Shown here: positions 28,699-38,759 of the stretch, piece after piece | Numbering within the stretch: position 1 is the stretch's first letter | Layout of the letters: every line of letters starts with the position of its first letter | Assembly: GCA_945898065.1 (NCBI GenBank) | Contig: CAMDHH010000007.1 | Location: 1 to 41,964 of the forward strand | DNA: 41,964 nt | From: Bifidobacterium breve | Lineage (GTDB): Bacteria; Actinomycetota; Actinomycetes; Nanopelagicales; Nanopelagicaceae | Reading direction: 5' to 3' | The notes under the pieces: generated by a model | What the model saw: the letters and a program-made list of their open reading frames with translations, nothing else | Databases searched by the model: none | What the model was told of the DNA's origin: nothing | Position numbers and translations under genes: made by a program

Positions 28699-29790
28699 AT
28701 GTTTCAGCGCGTACTTGCCGTCACTTTAGGTCAAGTAGTGCGCAGTATTGCGTTGGTGCTTTTGCCAATCTCTTTTCTCTCCCTCATTGCATGGGCTACT
28801 GCAGGAAGCGTCAATGGAAATACAACAGATCCAATGCGTGGTGCAATGTGGATTTGGCTAGGCGCACATCACTTGCCATTTACGCTTTCATTACCGCCAG
28901 CTGGTACACCGGGATTACTTTCTTATTTGCCATTAGGCGCACTTATATTCCCAATATTTGCTATTCGCAGTGGCTTTGCTCGAAGTATGGAAAAGCTCGA
29001 TGACGATGTCTCGCTAATTTCATTTGCCAGAATTGCCTACATTCTGGAATACACACTCATTGCGATGCTCTGTGCTTATATGAGTAGAACTGATGCAGTT
29101 CAACCACAATGGTATTTAGTCCCACTTATTATTCTTCCAATTATAACTTTGACTACTTTTAGCGTCGGACGTCGACTCGTAATTTCTCAAGCAATTCTTT
29201 TTAGTTCACGTGTCCTTGCTCTCTTAATAGGAATAAGTTCAATAATTTTCGGAATAGCTATTCTTGCAAACTTATCAATGGTGGAGAATCTCACGCAAGT
29301 TCTACAACCTGGAATTCTTGGTGGAATTCTTCTTTTATTTATCAATATTCTTTACCTTCCAAATGCAGTAGTTGCGACACTTTCATATTTAGCAGGCTCT
29401 GGATTTGCAATCGGTTCAGGAACTCTGGTTGCACCTTGGAGTCATCGACTCTTTGAGATTCCAGCGATCCCACTTTTAGGTGCTGTGCCGGCGGAGAAAA
29501 CTATGTGGCACCTCTCTTTCGTAATAATTATTATTGCTATCGGTGCGCTTATGACAACATGGACAATTCAACTGAGTACTCGAACTTTAACGCAGAGTTA
29601 TTTTCTTTCGTGTGCAATGATTTTACTTCTTGCTTTCTTTAGCAGTGGAGCGCTCATTACAAATATTTTAGATTCCGTTGGAGTCTCGCTGTGGAAGTTC
29701 CCATTACTAATCGGAGCAGAACTTGGGCTTGGAATATTATTGACAATATTTATACCAAGAATCTCATTATCGAATCCTTTGAAACGGTGA
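28699..29790 (+). CDS. perM: PerM-like membrane protein (DUF6350)
   Basis: A 363-residue polytopic membrane protein with about eight to ten hydrophobic segments and few charged residues. It contains the early block GSVNGNTTDPMRGAMWIWLGAHHLPF and PLLGAVPAE in the second half. No catalytic motif is visible. The name rests on context: sucC-sucD-perM-purN-purH is the conserved actinobacterial order, and the size and topology match. In M. tuberculosis PerM is linked to cell-division stability under acid or chronic stress. Its last four bases overlap purN. Confidence 0.78.
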   Translation: MFQRVLAVTLGQVVRSIALVLLPISFLSLIAWATAGSVNGNTTDPMRGAMWIWLGAHHLPFTLSLPPAGTPGLLSYLPLGALIFPIFAIRSGFARSMEKLDDDVSLISFARIAYILEYTLIAMLCAYMSRTDAVQPQWYLVPLIILPIITLTTFSVGRRLVISQAILFSSRVLALLIGISSIIFGIAILANLSMVENLTQVLQPGILGGILLLFINILYLPNAVVATLSYLAGSGFAIGSGTLVAPWSHRLFEIPAIPLLGAVPAEKTMWHLSFVIIIIAIGALMTTWTIQLSTRTLTQSYFLSCAMILLLAFFSSGALITNILDSVGVSLWKFPLLIGAELGLGILLTIFIPRISLSNPLKR

Positions 29791-30350
29791 AAAGAGCTGT
29801 AATCCTGGCATCAGGAAATGGAAGTTTGGCGCAGGCGATAATCGATGAACCACAACTTGGTGGCCAGATAGTTGCTGTTGTATCTGATCGAGCCGATGCT
29901 CGTGTTTTAGAACGTGCACGCACTAGTGCTATTCCAACGCATGTCATTGAAATGAAGAGCGATCGAAAGGTATGGGATAAAGAAATACTTGATTGTGTAA
30001 ACAATCTCAAGCCTGATCTTGTTATTAGCGCTGGCTTTATGCGGATTTTGTCACCAGATTTTGTTCAAACATTTCCTACGATCAACAGCCACCCAGCACT
30101 TCTGCCACTCTTTCCCGGCGCTCACGCAGTACGGGATGCATTAGCAGCAGGGGCATCAGAGACTGGTACGACAATTCATTGGGTTGATCAAGGCATAGAT
30201 ACTGGAAAGATAATCATGCAAGCAAGAGTTTCAATATTGCCTGGAGATAATGAAGCATCTCTTCATGAGAGAATTAAGGAAGTTGAAAGAGGTCTCATTG
30301 TTGCGGCCATAAAAGAAGTATTACCCACTCTGGAGTCACGACATGGCTGA
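29787..30350 (+). CDS. purN: Phosphoribosylglycinamide formyltransferase
   Basis: Transfers a formyl group from 10-formyl-THF to GAR in purine synthesis. The start is GTG 29787, giving [18 protein letters not shown], the normal N-terminus; longer in-frame starts within perM would add unrelated residues. The 187-residue protein has the catalytic trio Asn100, His102 (NSHPALLP) and Asp138 (GIDTGKI) in the spacing of the E. coli enzyme. It overlaps perM by four bases and purH by eight. The formyl donor can be supplied by FolD downstream. Confidence 0.96.
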   Translation: MKRAVILASGNGSLAQAIIDEPQLGGQIVAVVSDRADARVLERARTSAIPTHVIEMKSDRKVWDKEILDCVNNLKPDLVISAGFMRILSPDFVQTFPTINSHPALLPLFPGAHAVRDALAAGASETGTTIHWVDQGIDTGKIIMQARVSILPGDNEASLHERIKEVERGLIVAAIKEVLPTLESRHG

Positions 30351-31881
30351 TCGCAAAGCAATCCGTAGAGCGCTCATCAGCGTCTATGACAAAACCAGAC
30401 TGGTAGAAATTGGCAAAGTTTTATCTGATGCTGGAGTAGAGATTCTCTCTACTGGCTCTACTGCAAAGAATTTAGCGGATGCAGGAATAGCGGTCACAGA
30501 AGTCAGCGCATATACAGGATTTCCAGAGATCATGGGCGGACGCGTAAAGACATTGCACCCACGTGTGCACTCTGGAATTTTAGCCGATCAGAATAATCCA
30601 GAACATATGCAAGCAATCAAAGATTTAGATATCGAACCTTTTGATTTGGTAATAATTAATCTTTATCCCTTTGCTGCAACAATTGCATCAGGTGCTGATT
30701 TTACGGAATGCATAGAACAAATTGATATTGGTGGACCTTCAATGCTGCGCGGTGCGGCAAAAAATCATGGCTCCGTTGCTGTTCTCAGTAATACATCTCA
30801 ATATGACCTACTTGTAACTGCTATCAAAGCAGGCGGTTTTACTGGGCAAGAGCGTCAAGAATTAGCCAGAGATGTATTTAGAACAACAGCAGAATATGAC
30901 CTCACTATTGCTAATTGGTTAGGCAGAGAAGAAGAACTTCCAGAATGGTTTGGACGAATCTGGCAACGCGAAAATACTTTGCGCTATGGGGAGAACCCAC
31001 ATCAAAGCGCAGCCATTTATTCAGGTGGTCCTACAGGAATTGTTAGTGCCAAGCAATTACATGGCAAAGAGATGTCTTTCAATAATTACACTGATGCTGA
31101 TGCCGCATGGCGCGCAGTCTTAGATCATCGCGATCCTGCAGTTGCGATTATGAAGCACGCTAATCCTTGCGGAATTGCAGTCTGCGCACTTGGTGTTGGC
31201 ATTGCTTATCAACATGCACACGAATGCGACCCAGTTTCAGCATTTGGCGGCGTTGTAGCAGCTAATCGAATCGTTACCGTTGAAATGGCAACGCCACTCT
31301 CGCAAGTTTTTACAGAGGTAATTATTGCTCCAGGCTATGAACCAGAAGCCCTTGAAATTCTTTCCAAAAAGCCATCAATTCGTATTTTGCAATGCGAAGT
31401 TCCTGGTATCAATCCAATAGAAATACGCCCTGTTTCCGGGGGAGTGTTATTACAAAATACTGACCTCATAGATGCAGCAGGTGATTCACCATCGCAATGG
31501 AAGCAAGTAAGCGGGCAGAGCGTTGATACTCAAATGATGAAAGATCTTGAATTTGCATGGCGCAGTGTTCGAAGCGTGAAGAGCAATGCAATTTTGCTTG
31601 CAAAAGATACTGCTTCAGTTGGTATCGGTATGGGACAAGTCAATAGAGTTGATTCCGCAAAACTTGCAGTTGATCGCGCAGGGGATCGAGTAAAAGGAAG
31701 CGTTGCTGCAAGTGACGCGTTCTTTCCATTTGCCGATGGATTACAGATTCTCATTGATGCAGGAATTACCGCAGTAGTTCAGCCTGGTGGCAGCGTGCGA
31801 GATGAAGAAGTAATTGCAGCAGCGCAAAGCGCGGGAATCGCGATGTTTTTCACGGGTACCAGACACTTCTCCCACGCCTAA
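30343..31881 (+). CDS. purH: Bifunctional AICAR transformylase/IMP cyclohydrolase
   Basis: Performs the last two steps of IMP synthesis. The 512-residue protein begins with the cyclohydrolase domain ([45 protein letters not shown]), roughly residues 1-195. The transformylase domain follows with [13 protein letters not shown] and the catalytic MKHANPCG (Lys271, His272). It ends in the conserved TGTRHFSHA. Product IMP feeds the guaB-guaA branch found earlier in the window. Confidence 0.98.
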   Translation: MADRKAIRRALISVYDKTRLVEIGKVLSDAGVEILSTGSTAKNLADAGIAVTEVSAYTGFPEIMGGRVKTLHPRVHSGILADQNNPEHMQAIKDLDIEPFDLVIINLYPFAATIASGADFTECIEQIDIGGPSMLRGAAKNHGSVAVLSNTSQYDLLVTAIKAGGFTGQERQELARDVFRTTAEYDLTIANWLGREEELPEWFGRIWQRENTLRYGENPHQSAAIYSGGPTGIVSAKQLHGKEMSFNNYTDADAAWRAVLDHRDPAVAIMKHANPCGIAVCALGVGIAYQHAHECDPVSAFGGVVAANRIVTVEMATPLSQVFTEVIIAPGYEPEALEILSKKPSIRILQCEVPGINPIEIRPVSGGVLLQNTDLIDAAGDSPSQWKQVSGQSVDTQMMKDLEFAWRSVRSVKSNAILLAKDTASVGIGMGQVNRVDSAKLAVDRAGDRVKGSVAASDAFFPFADGLQILIDAGITAVVQPGGSVRDEEVIAAAQSAGIAMFFTGTRHFSHA

Positions 31882-31893
31882 TAGGATACGAAC

Positions 31894-32733
31894 ATGAGCG
31901 CAGTGATTCTTGATGGCAAAGCATTAGCCAATCAAATAAAACAAGAACTTGCTCTGCGCGTTGCAGCATTGAAAGAAAAAGGAATTATTCCTGGTCTTGG
32001 CACAATTCTTGTTGGCGATGATCCCGGTTCACATTCCTACGTTGGTGGCAAACATAGTGATTGCAAAGAAGTTGGAATCAAATCAATACGCATAGATCTT
32101 CCAGCAAGTGCCACGCAGAACGATGTTCTAGCAGCAGTCAAAGATCTCAATTCCTCAAAAGAATGCACTGGTTATATTGTTCAATTACCGCTTCCAAAGG
32201 GCATCAATACTCAGAAAGTTTTAGAAGCAATTGATCCCAATAAAGATGCTGATGGCTTGCATCCAATGAATTTAGGACGATTAGTGGCTGGTTATGAAGC
32301 ACCGCTTCCTTGCACACCACGTGCAATCGTAGAACTACTTCGCCATTACAAAATAAATCTTGAGGGAGCCGAAATTACTGTGATTGGGCGCGGTCTCACA
32401 GTGGGCCGTCCATTAGGGCTCTTACTTACAAGACGCGCAGAAAATGCGACAGTTACTCTCACTCATACAGGTACAAAAGATTTAGCAAAGCACACACGTA
32501 ATGCTGACATTGTTGTTGCAGCAATCGGCCAGACACATTTTCTAAAAGCTGACATGATCAAAGCTGGAGCCACTCTTATTGATGTCGGAATCAGCCGCGG
32601 TGACTCAGGATTGAATGGAGATATTTCTCCAGAGGCATATGCAATTGCTGGTTTTGTTTCACCGATGCCTGGTGGAGTTGGTCCAATGACACGTGCAATG
32701 TTATTAACAAATGTGGTTGATTCATGCAGTTGA
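31894..32733 (+). CDS. folD: Methylenetetrahydrofolate dehydrogenase/cyclohydrolase
   Basis: Bifunctional FolD, 279 residues, producing 10-formyl-THF used by PurN and Pur[16 protein letters not shown] contains the catalytic Lys53. [28 protein letters not shown] and [11 protein letters not shown] are family blocks, [11 protein letters not shown] is the nucleotide-binding loop, and [13 protein letters not shown] closes the fold. It starts 12 bases after purH, so supply and use of formyl-THF are transcriptionally linked. Ten bases overlap the next small gene. Confidence 0.98.
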   Translation: MSAVILDGKALANQIKQELALRVAALKEKGIIPGLGTILVGDDPGSHSYVGGKHSDCKEVGIKSIRIDLPASATQNDVLAAVKDLNSSKECTGYIVQLPLPKGINTQKVLEAIDPNKDADGLHPMNLGRLVAGYEAPLPCTPRAIVELLRHYKINLEGAEITVIGRGLTVGRPLGLLLTRRAENATVTLTHTGTKDLAKHTRNADIVVAAIGQTHFLKADMIKAGATLIDVGISRGDSGLNGDISPEAYAIAGFVSPMPGGVGPMTRAMLLTNVVDSCS

Positions 32734-32951
32734 TCTCAAGCACCTTGCGAATCAGTAGTTACTCCCTTATATGTTTGGGTGTACTTATTGGCAGCTTTGG
32801 TTATGTGAGAACTGGGTCACTTCTTATCGGTGGTGGAACACTGGGTCATGCAATTGCTGCACGAAATTCACGCAGGATCGAGTTCTACCTACCTGCCGCC
32901 ATTGCGGTAGCACTCTTTGTTCTGGCAATAGCACTACCGCATGGACGGTAG
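32724..32951 (+). CDS. Small membrane protein, DUF3017 type
   Basis: A 75-residue protein with two or three hydrophobic segments: [30 protein letters not shown] and [14 protein letters not shown]. They are separated by a short basic loop. No catalytic motif. In Actinobacteria a DUF3017 membrane protein is commonly encoded directly between folD and mdh, which is the position here; the assignment rests on context, size and topology. ATG 32724 overlaps the folD end by ten bases. Function unknown. Confidence 0.7.
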   Translation: MQLISSTLRISSYSLICLGVLIGSFGYVRTGSLLIGGGTLGHAIAARNSRRIEFYLPAAIAVALFVLAIALPHGR

Positions 32952-32997
32952 AGTTACCTCGACGTCAAGAGAGTTGTAAACGACAAAGGAGTACGCC

Positions 32998-33948
32998 ATG
33001 GGCGGAAAAGTTACAGTTGTAGGTGCAGGATTTTACGGATCAACAACTGCTCTTCGGTTGGCTGAATACAACATCTTTGACACAGTTGTACTTACCGATA
33101 TCCTCGAAGGAAAGCCAGAAGGTTTGGCACTCGATATGAATCAATCACGTTCAATCGAAGGATTTGAAACAAAAATTATTGGCGCAACAACAACTCCTGA
33201 AGGCGCTGGCTATGAAGCTACAGCGAATTCAGATGTAGTTGTCATTACCGCTGGACTTCCACGCAAGCCAGGAATGAGTCGCATGGATCTCATTGGCGTC
33301 AATGCAGGAATTGTTCGTGGAGTTGCTGAAAACATTGCAAAACATTCACCTAAAGCAGTCATTATCGTTGTATCTAATCCACTCGATGAGATGACAGCAC
33401 TTACTCAAATTGCATCGAATTTTCCAAAGAATCGTGTGATGGGCCAGGCAGGAATGCTCGATACAGCGCGCTTCACTAACTTTGTTGCTGAAAAATTGGG
33501 CGTAAAGGTTGCTTCTGTAAAGACGCTCACACTTGGTTCACATGGTGACACTATGGTTCCAGTTCCAAGCCGTTGCACCGTCGATGGAAAGGCACTGAGC
33601 GAGCTACTTTCACAGACTGAGATTGATGAATTAGTAGATCGTACTCGCAATGGTGGCGCAGAAGTTGTTGCACTTCTAAAAACTGGATCTGCATATTACG
33701 CACCATCTGCAGCGGCAGCACGCATGGCAAAAGCAGTAATCGAAAATTCAGGTGCAGTAATGCCAGTGTGCGCATGGGTCGATGGTGAATATGGAATTTC
33801 TGGTGTCTACCTTGGCGTTGAAGCCGAGATTGGTCGCGAGGGAATTAAGAAAGTAGTTGAAAGCAAACTTACTGATTCTGAAGTCAGCGCTTTGAAGGCA
33901 GCTGCCGAAGCAGTCCGTGCTAAGCAAGCAGATGTTCTAACACTCTAA
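32998..33948 (+). CDS. mdh: Malate dehydrogenase (lactate dehydrogenase-like type)
   Basis: NAD-dependent dehydrogenase, 316 residues. The Rossmann loop is VVGAGFYGSTTA. The substrate-specificity loop GLPRKPGMSRMDL has Arg at the discriminating position, favouring malate/oxaloacetate over lactate. The catalytic His182 sits in LGSHGDTMVP, and VSNPLDEMT is typical of the LDH-like MDH group. AAGGAG at 32986-32991 precedes ATG 32998. It lies 15 bases upstream of icd, giving a TCA pair. A short hairpin (CTACCG/CGGTAG, 32934-32951) precedes it at the end of the DUF3017 gene, with no T-tract. Confidence 0.96.
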   Translation: MGGKVTVVGAGFYGSTTALRLAEYNIFDTVVLTDILEGKPEGLALDMNQSRSIEGFETKIIGATTTPEGAGYEATANSDVVVITAGLPRKPGMSRMDLIGVNAGIVRGVAENIAKHSPKAVIIVVSNPLDEMTALTQIASNFPKNRVMGQAGMLDTARFTNFVAEKLGVKVASVKTLTLGSHGDTMVPVPSRCTVDGKALSELLSQTEIDELVDRTRNGGAEVVALLKTGSAYYAPSAAAARMAKAVIENSGAVMPVCAWVDGEYGISGVYLGVEAEIGREGIKKVVESKLTDSEVSALKAAAEAVRAKQADVLTL

Positions 33949-33963
33949 GGAGCAAGTACTCAG

Positions 33964-35178
33964 ATGAATAAGATTAAAGTTGAAGGCACAGTTGTTGAAC
34001 TAGATGGCGATGAGATGACGCGCATTATTTGGCACTTCATCAAAGATTCATTGATCTTGCCTTACCTCGATGTCAATCTTGAGTACTACGACTTAGGTAT
34101 GGAAAATCGCGATGCAACCAATGATCAAGTAACTATTGATTCAGCCCATGCGATTCAAAAGCATGGCGTTGGCGTCAAGTGCGCAACTATTACTCCAGAT
34201 GAGGCACGTGTAGAAGAATTTGGCCTCAAGAAGATGTGGAAATCTCCTAACGGAACTGTGCGCAATATTCTTGGCGGAGTAATTTTCCGTGAGCCAATCA
34301 TCATTAAGAATGTTCCACGCTTAGTTCCACACTGGACAAAGCCAATCGTTATCGGTCGTCACGCATTTGGTGATCAGTACCGCGCAACAGATTTTCTTGT
34401 CCCAAGTGCTGGAAAGCTCACAATGACCTTCGTTCCAGAAGATGGTTCAAAGCCAATGGAGTTCAATGTCTTTGATTTCCCATCATCTGGTATTGCAATG
34501 GGTATGTATAACATCGATGCATCAATTCGTGATTTTGCTCGCGCATCTATGAACTATGGACTTATCCGTAAGTACCCTGTATTTCTATCTACAAAGAACA
34601 CAATTCTCAAAGCCTACGATGGCCGCTTCAAAGATATCTTCGAAGAAATTTATCAAGCAGAATTCAAGGCAGATTTTGAAAAAGCAGGAATTACATATGA
34701 GCACCGCTTGATTGATGACATGGTTGCAACAGCACTTCGCTGGGAAGGTGGCTACGTCTGGGCTTGTAAGAATTACGATGGAGATGTTCAATCAGATACC
34801 GTCGCACAAGGTTATGGTTCACTCGGACTTATGACATCAGTTCTTATGACACCAGATGGAAAGATTGTTGAATCAGAGGCAGCCCATGGAACAGTGACAC
34901 GTCACTATCGTGAGCACCAAGCGGGGCGCGCAACATCAACAAATCCAATTGCATCCATCTTTGCCTGGACTCAAGGATTAGCCCACCGTGCAAAACTTGA
35001 TAACAATGCAGAGCTAGCAAAGTTCTGTTCAACACTTGAGCGAGTATGTATTGAAACTGTTGAGTCTGGAAAGATGACAAAGGATCTTGCAATCCTTATT
35101 TCAAAGGATGCTCCTTGGCAAAATACCCAGGATTTCTTAGCCTCCATTGATGAGAATCTCAAGAAGGCAATGGCATAA
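33964..35178 (+). CDS. icd: NADP-dependent isocitrate dehydrogenase, eukaryote-like type
   Basis: A 404-residue homodimeric [27 protein letters not shown] and [19 protein letters not shown] contain the isocitrate-binding Ser and Arg residues, DDMVA the metal Asp, and [17 protein letters not shown] the NADP-binding loop. The pattern is that of the eukaryotic/subfamily II homodimeric enzyme, not the monomeric 80 kDa IDH used by many Actinobacteria nor E. coli Icd. AAGGAG precedes ATG 33964. A bidirectional terminator follows. Confidence 0.97.
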   Translation: MNKIKVEGTVVELDGDEMTRIIWHFIKDSLILPYLDVNLEYYDLGMENRDATNDQVTIDSAHAIQKHGVGVKCATITPDEARVEEFGLKKMWKSPNGTVRNILGGVIFREPIIIKNVPRLVPHWTKPIVIGRHAFGDQYRATDFLVPSAGKLTMTFVPEDGSKPMEFNVFDFPSSGIAMGMYNIDASIRDFARASMNYGLIRKYPVFLSTKNTILKAYDGRFKDIFEEIYQAEFKADFEKAGITYEHRLIDDMVATALRWEGGYVWACKNYDGDVQSDTVAQGYGSLGLMTSVLMTPDGKIVESEAAHGTVTRHYREHQAGRATSTNPIASIFAWTQGLAHRAKLDNNAELAKFCSTLERVCIETVESGKMTKDLAILISKDAPWQNTQDFLASIDENLKKAMA

Positions 35179-35179
35179 A

Positions 35180-35211
35180 AAAATCCCCGCCAGTTACCCG
35201 GCGGGGATTTT
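35180..35211. terminator. Bidirectional terminator between icd and the MsiK-type gene
   Basis: A perfect 12-base-pair inverted repeat, AAAATCCCCGCC at 35180-35191 and GGCGGGGATTTT at 35200-35211, with an eight-base loop. The A and T tails extend the stem on both sides, so it can end transcription from both convergent genes. Confidence 0.95.
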
Positions 35212-35222
35212 CTACAATCTAA

Positions 35223-36305
35223 TTACTTAATGCGCTCTCCAGTTGTTGAATTGAAGAGGTGAATTATTGCTGGGTTTACACCAACAGTAATTGTTTGTCC
35301 TGGCTTTGGTGGGCTCTTTGGATCCCAGCGAACAATTACTTGAGCGCCTTCATCAGTTGCATTAGCAAACTTGACTGTTGCGTCAGCAGGCTTTCCGTAA
35401 ACGAATGCATCAGCACCGAGCTCTTCAACAACTTCCACAAGTACATGGAAGCCTGTTGTTGCTGGTATGAAACCTTCTGGACGAATTCCAACTGTGACAG
35501 TAGCGCCAGCACTTGCAGGAACTGCAACAGCTAGATCTCCAAGCATTGCTTTTCCGCCACTAACTGGAGCATTGAGCAAGTTCATTGCTGGTGATCCAAT
35601 AAATCCTGCAACGAAAGCATTTACTGGATTTTCATAAAGATTACGAGGAGTATCAACTTGCTGAAGAAGTCCATCCTTCAACACTGCTACGCGATCACCC
35701 ATGGTCATAGCTTCAACCTGGTCGTGAGTTACATAAACAGTTGTGATACCAAGGCGGCGTTGTAGCGCTGCAATTTGTGTACGAGTTGCTACGCGCAACT
35801 TCGCATCAAGGTTTGATAGTGGTTCATCCATAAGGAATACCTGTGGCTCGCGAACGATTGCGCGACCCATAGCAACGCGCTGACGTTGTCCACCTGATAG
35901 AGCTTTTGGCTTGCGCTCTAGGTATGGCTCAAGGTCGAGCAACTTTGCAGCATCAAGAACACGACGATTGCGTTCTTCCTTTGGTGTTCCTGCAATTTTG
36001 AGAGCGAATCCCATGTTCTCCGCAACTGTCATATGTGGGTAGAGCGCATATGACTGGAAAACCATTGCAATGTCACGATCTTTTGGTGCAACATTTGTTA
36101 CATCACGATCGCCGATTAAAATACGTCCGTTATCGATCTCTTCAAGTCCTGCCAACATACGAAGTGATGTTGACTTACCGCAACCTGATGGTCCAACAAG
36201 CACAAGAAATTCACCATCATTGACAGTGAGGTCGAGCTTGTCGACTGCAGGTGCAGTTGTTCCTGGGTAGATGCGTGTAGCGGCTTCGAATACAACTGAT
36301 GCCAT
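35223..36305 (-). CDS. msiK: Sugar ABC transporter ATPase, MsiK/UgpC type
   Basis: A 360-residue ATPase of the CUT1 carbohydrate-importer family. Walker A GPSGCGKST is at 38-46. The Q-loop is VFQSYALYPHMTVAENM, the signature ALSGGQRQRVAMGRAI, Walker B VFLMDEPLSNLDAKLR, and the switch His lies in VTHDQVEAMTMGD. A C-terminal MalK-like TOBE regulatory domain follows from about residue 240. AAGGAG (36319-36314) is eight bases from ATG 36305. No permease or binding protein is adjacent. In Streptomyces a single MsiK serves several sugar importers, and a similar shared role is likely. Confidence 0.92.
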   Translation of the reverse strand: MASVVFEAATRIYPGTTAPAVDKLDLTVNDGEFLVLVGPSGCGKSTSLRMLAGLEEIDNGRILIGDRDVTNVAPKDRDIAMVFQSYALYPHMTVAENMGFALKIAGTPKEERNRRVLDAAKLLDLEPYLERKPKALSGGQRQRVAMGRAIVREPQVFLMDEPLSNLDAKLRVATRTQIAALQRRLGITTVYVTHDQVEAMTMGDRVAVLKDGLLQQVDTPRNLYENPVNAFVAGFIGSPAMNLLNAPVSGGKAMLGDLAVAVPASAGATVTVGIRPEGFIPATTGFHVLVEVVEELGADAFVYGKPADATVKFANATDEGAQVIVRWDPKSPPKPGQTITVGVNPAIIHLFNSTTGERIK

Positions 36306-36322
36306 TTTTATATCTCCTTATC

Positions 36323-36377
36323 CGGGCAGGTACGTGCCCGACGGTCCGAGGATTAAGGCGTTCAAGGGGTTCCTTGA
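36323..36377. promoter_or_regulatory. Two inverted repeats in the msiK / HlyC-type intergenic region
   Basis: CGGGCA 36323-36328 pairs with TGCCCG 36335-36340 just upstream of the msiK ribosome-binding site, and TCAAGG 36362-36367 pairs with CCTTGA 36372-36377. Both are perfect six-base arms. The first could be an mRNA hairpin or operator for msiK, and the second has the look of a dimeric repressor site. The divergent intergenic region is 131 bases. Confidence 0.4.
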
Positions 36378-36421
36378 GCGTGAGGGAAGGCTAGGGCATA
36401 ACACCCATAAAAGGGAAGTCC

Positions 36422-36436
36422 TATACTTGGGCAATA
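36422..36436 (+). promoter_or_regulatory. Candidate leaderless promoter of the CNNM/HlyC-type gene
   Basis: TATACT at 36422-36427, five of six bases of the -10 consensus, is nine bases from ATG 36437. No ribosome-binding sequence precedes the gene, and no good -35 box is visible. Confidence 0.45.
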
Positions 36437-37732
36437 ATGGAGTCGCATTCGCTGGGATCACTCGTTGGCGACCTCGCCACCGTTGCAGGGCTTATTCTCC
36501 TTGCCTCTTTCTTCGTCGCAGCTGAAATCGCACTGATATCGCTGCGTGATAGCCAGATTCGCCAACTCTCAACTAAAGGTCGACGTGGCGCACGTGTGGC
36601 CGCTCTTGTGCAAAATCCAAATCGATTCTTGGCGGCGGCTCAAGTTGGTGTCACATTGTGTGGTTTCTTATCTGCAGCCCTCGGCGCAGAAAAGCTTGGT
36701 ACTTACATAATCCCATGGCTTGAAGATCGAGGAGTTAGCGAATCGTGGAGCACAACTATTTCTTTAGTTGGTGTCACATTAGTGATCGCATACTTCTCAC
36801 TTGTATTTGGTGAACTCGTTCCAAAGCGTCTGGCACTTTTTCGCACTGAAGAGATTGCGCTCGCTTCCGCTGCCGCAATTGACTTCACGGCAAAATTGTT
36901 CCGCCCTGTTATTTGGTTATTATCAAAATCGACAGACTTTGTTGTGCGGGTATTTGGTGTTGATCCTAAAGAACAAAGAACTGCAATGTCCGAAGAAGAG
37001 CTACTTGATTTAGTTGCTGGACATGCCGCTCTTACTGATGAAGAGCGTGACATTGTAGAAGAAGTATTTAACGCATCTGAGCGCCAAGTACATGAACTTA
37101 TGGTTCCCCGTACTGAAGTTGACTTTATGGATGGCTCACTCACTGTATCTAAAGCAATTGCACTTGCAGTAGAAAAGGCACATTCTCGTTATCCTGTTGT
37201 ACGCGGCTCAAGTGATGAAGTAATTGGCTTTATTCACGTGCGAGATTTATTGGACACATCACTAGCAACTTCTGGTGGGAAGATTCAAGAACTTGTACGC
37301 AATATTATGTATTTGCCTGGCACAAAAGGTGTCTTGCCTGCACTTACTGAAATGCGCAATCAGCGCCAACATTTAGCAATCGTGCTCGATGAATATGGCG
37401 GCACTGATGGAATTGTTACATTGGAAGATCTTGTCGAATCTCTCATTGGCGATATTCGTGATGAATATGACGAATATAAAGAGGAATTACCAACACAATC
37501 CCAGACCGAGGATTTCGAGGTAGATGGACTTATATCTGTAGATGATTTGCGCGATGACTCAGGTATAGAAATTCCTGAAGGACCATATGAAACTACGAGT
37601 GGATTTGTAATGCATTTTCTCGGCCATATCCCTCGCGAAGGTGATGTCGCCAGCATCAATGGCATTCGCATCACGGTGCTTTCTATGGAAGGCAAGCGGG
37701 CTGGCCGCCTATTAATATCGAGAGTTATATAA
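36437..37732 (+). CDS. CNNM/HlyC-CorC family membrane protein with CBS pair
   Basis: A 431-residue protein. Residues 1-190 form the CNNM (DUF21) transmembrane domain with three to four spans and a conserved [21 protein letters not shown] start. A CBS pair follows at about 205-335 ([15 protein letters not shown] [59 protein letters not shown]). The C-terminal CorC_HlyC domain ends near residue 430. Relatives are implicated in Mg or other divalent cation export or homeostasis, and the old name haemolysin C is misleading. It is upstream of trpS with a 19-base gap. Confidence 0.9.
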   Translation: MESHSLGSLVGDLATVAGLILLASFFVAAEIALISLRDSQIRQLSTKGRRGARVAALVQNPNRFLAAAQVGVTLCGFLSAALGAEKLGTYIIPWLEDRGVSESWSTTISLVGVTLVIAYFSLVFGELVPKRLALFRTEEIALASAAAIDFTAKLFRPVIWLLSKSTDFVVRVFGVDPKEQRTAMSEEELLDLVAGHAALTDEERDIVEEVFNASERQVHELMVPRTEVDFMDGSLTVSKAIALAVEKAHSRYPVVRGSSDEVIGFIHVRDLLDTSLATSGGKIQELVRNIMYLPGTKGVLPALTEMRNQRQHLAIVLDEYGGTDGIVTLEDLVESLIGDIRDEYDEYKEELPTQSQTEDFEVDGLISVDDLRDDSGIEIPEGPYETTSGFVMHFLGHIPREGDVASINGIRITVLSMEGKRAGRLLISRVI

Positions 37733-37751
37733 AGCATGCGAGAATCACTCC

Positions 37752-38759
37752 ATGACCGCTAAAGCTGCGAAGAGAGTGCTCTCGGGAATTCAACCGACTA
37801 GTGACTCTTTCCATCTCGGAAACTATTTGGGTGCGGTCAAACAATGGGTCGAACTTCAGAATGGCCACGATGCTTTTTATTGCATCGTGGATTTACATGC
37901 ACTCACAATCGAGACAGACCCCGCACAGTTTAGAAAGCGCACATTAGCTTCTGCGGCGCAATTGATTGCGCTGGGAATCTCTCCTGAAAAATCAACTCTC
38001 TTCATTCAATCTCAAGTTCCTGCGCACAATCAACTTGGTTGGATTATGGAATGCCTTACCGGTTTTGGTGAAGCAAGCCGTATGACTCAGTTCAAAGATA
38101 AATCTTCAAAGAATGGCTCAGATCGCACAGTTGTTGGTCTCTTTACTTACCCAATGTTGCAAGCAGCTGACATACTTTTATACCAAGCAGATTACGTTCC
38201 AGTAGGTGAAGATCAACGTCAACATATCGAACTCACACGTGACTTAGCGCAACGATTCAATACAAAGTATGGCCAAACCTTCCAAATTCCAGATGCCTAT
38301 ATTCTAAAGACTGCAGCAAAGATAAATGATTTACAAGATGCGACTGCAAAAATGAGTAAGTCATCTGGTTCCGTAGCTGGCGTAATTGAAATCATGGATA
38401 CGCCAGAGTCCAATGCTAAGAAAATAAAGAGTGCGACAACTGATGCTGGTAGAGAAGTGCGCTTTGACGAAAAAGAAAAGCCAGGAATTAGCAACCTCCT
38501 CACTATTCATAGTGCGCTCTCTGGCCAATCAATTCAAGCAATTGAGAAGGATTTTGAAGGAAAGGGCTATGGCGATTTCAAGGCAGCCGTCGCTGATGTC
38601 GTTGTTGAATATTTCAGGCCAATACGTGCACGTGCGCTCGAGTTACTCGAAGATGAATCAAACTTGCTCTCAATTCTCCATGATGGCGCTGCTAAGGCTC
38701 ACTCTGTAGCATCGAAAACAGTTGATTTAACTTATGCAAATCTAGGAGTAGTGAAGTGA
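37752..38759 (+). CDS. trpS: Tryptophanyl-tRNA synthetase
   Basis: Class I aminoacyl-tRNA synthetase, 335 residues. The HIGH-type motif is HLGN (21-24) in [18 protein letters not shown], and the KMSKS loop is exact at 200-204. [34 protein letters not shown] is the tryptophan-pocket region of bacterial TrpRS. A single complete copy is seen here. Its final four bases overlap the next gene as GTGA, so the BMP-like protein is translationally coupled to it. Confidence 0.98.
   Translation: MTAKAAKRVLSGIQPTSDSFHLGNYLGAVKQWVELQNGHDAFYCIVDLHALTIETDPAQFRKRTLASAAQLIALGISPEKSTLFIQSQVPAHNQLGWIMECLTGFGEASRMTQFKDKSSKNGSDRTVVGLFTYPMLQAADILLYQADYVPVGEDQRQHIELTRDLAQRFNTKYGQTFQIPDAYILKTAAKINDLQDATAKMSKSSGSVAGVIEIMDTPESNAKKIKSATTDAGREVRFDEKEKPGISNLLTIHSALSGQSIQAIEKDFEGKGYGDFKAAVADVVVEYFRPIRARALELLEDESNLLSILHDGAAKAHSVASKTVDLTYANLGVVK

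Noticed and set aside
29691-29786. Upstream in-frame extension of purN
   Set aside because: It would add 32 residues before the strand VILASGNGS that normally starts PurN; GTG 29787 matches the family.
32934-32951. Hairpin CTACCG-CGGTAG at the end of the DUF3017 gene as a terminator
   Set aside because: No T-tract follows and mdh starts shortly after with a good ribosome-binding site; more likely chance or weak structure.
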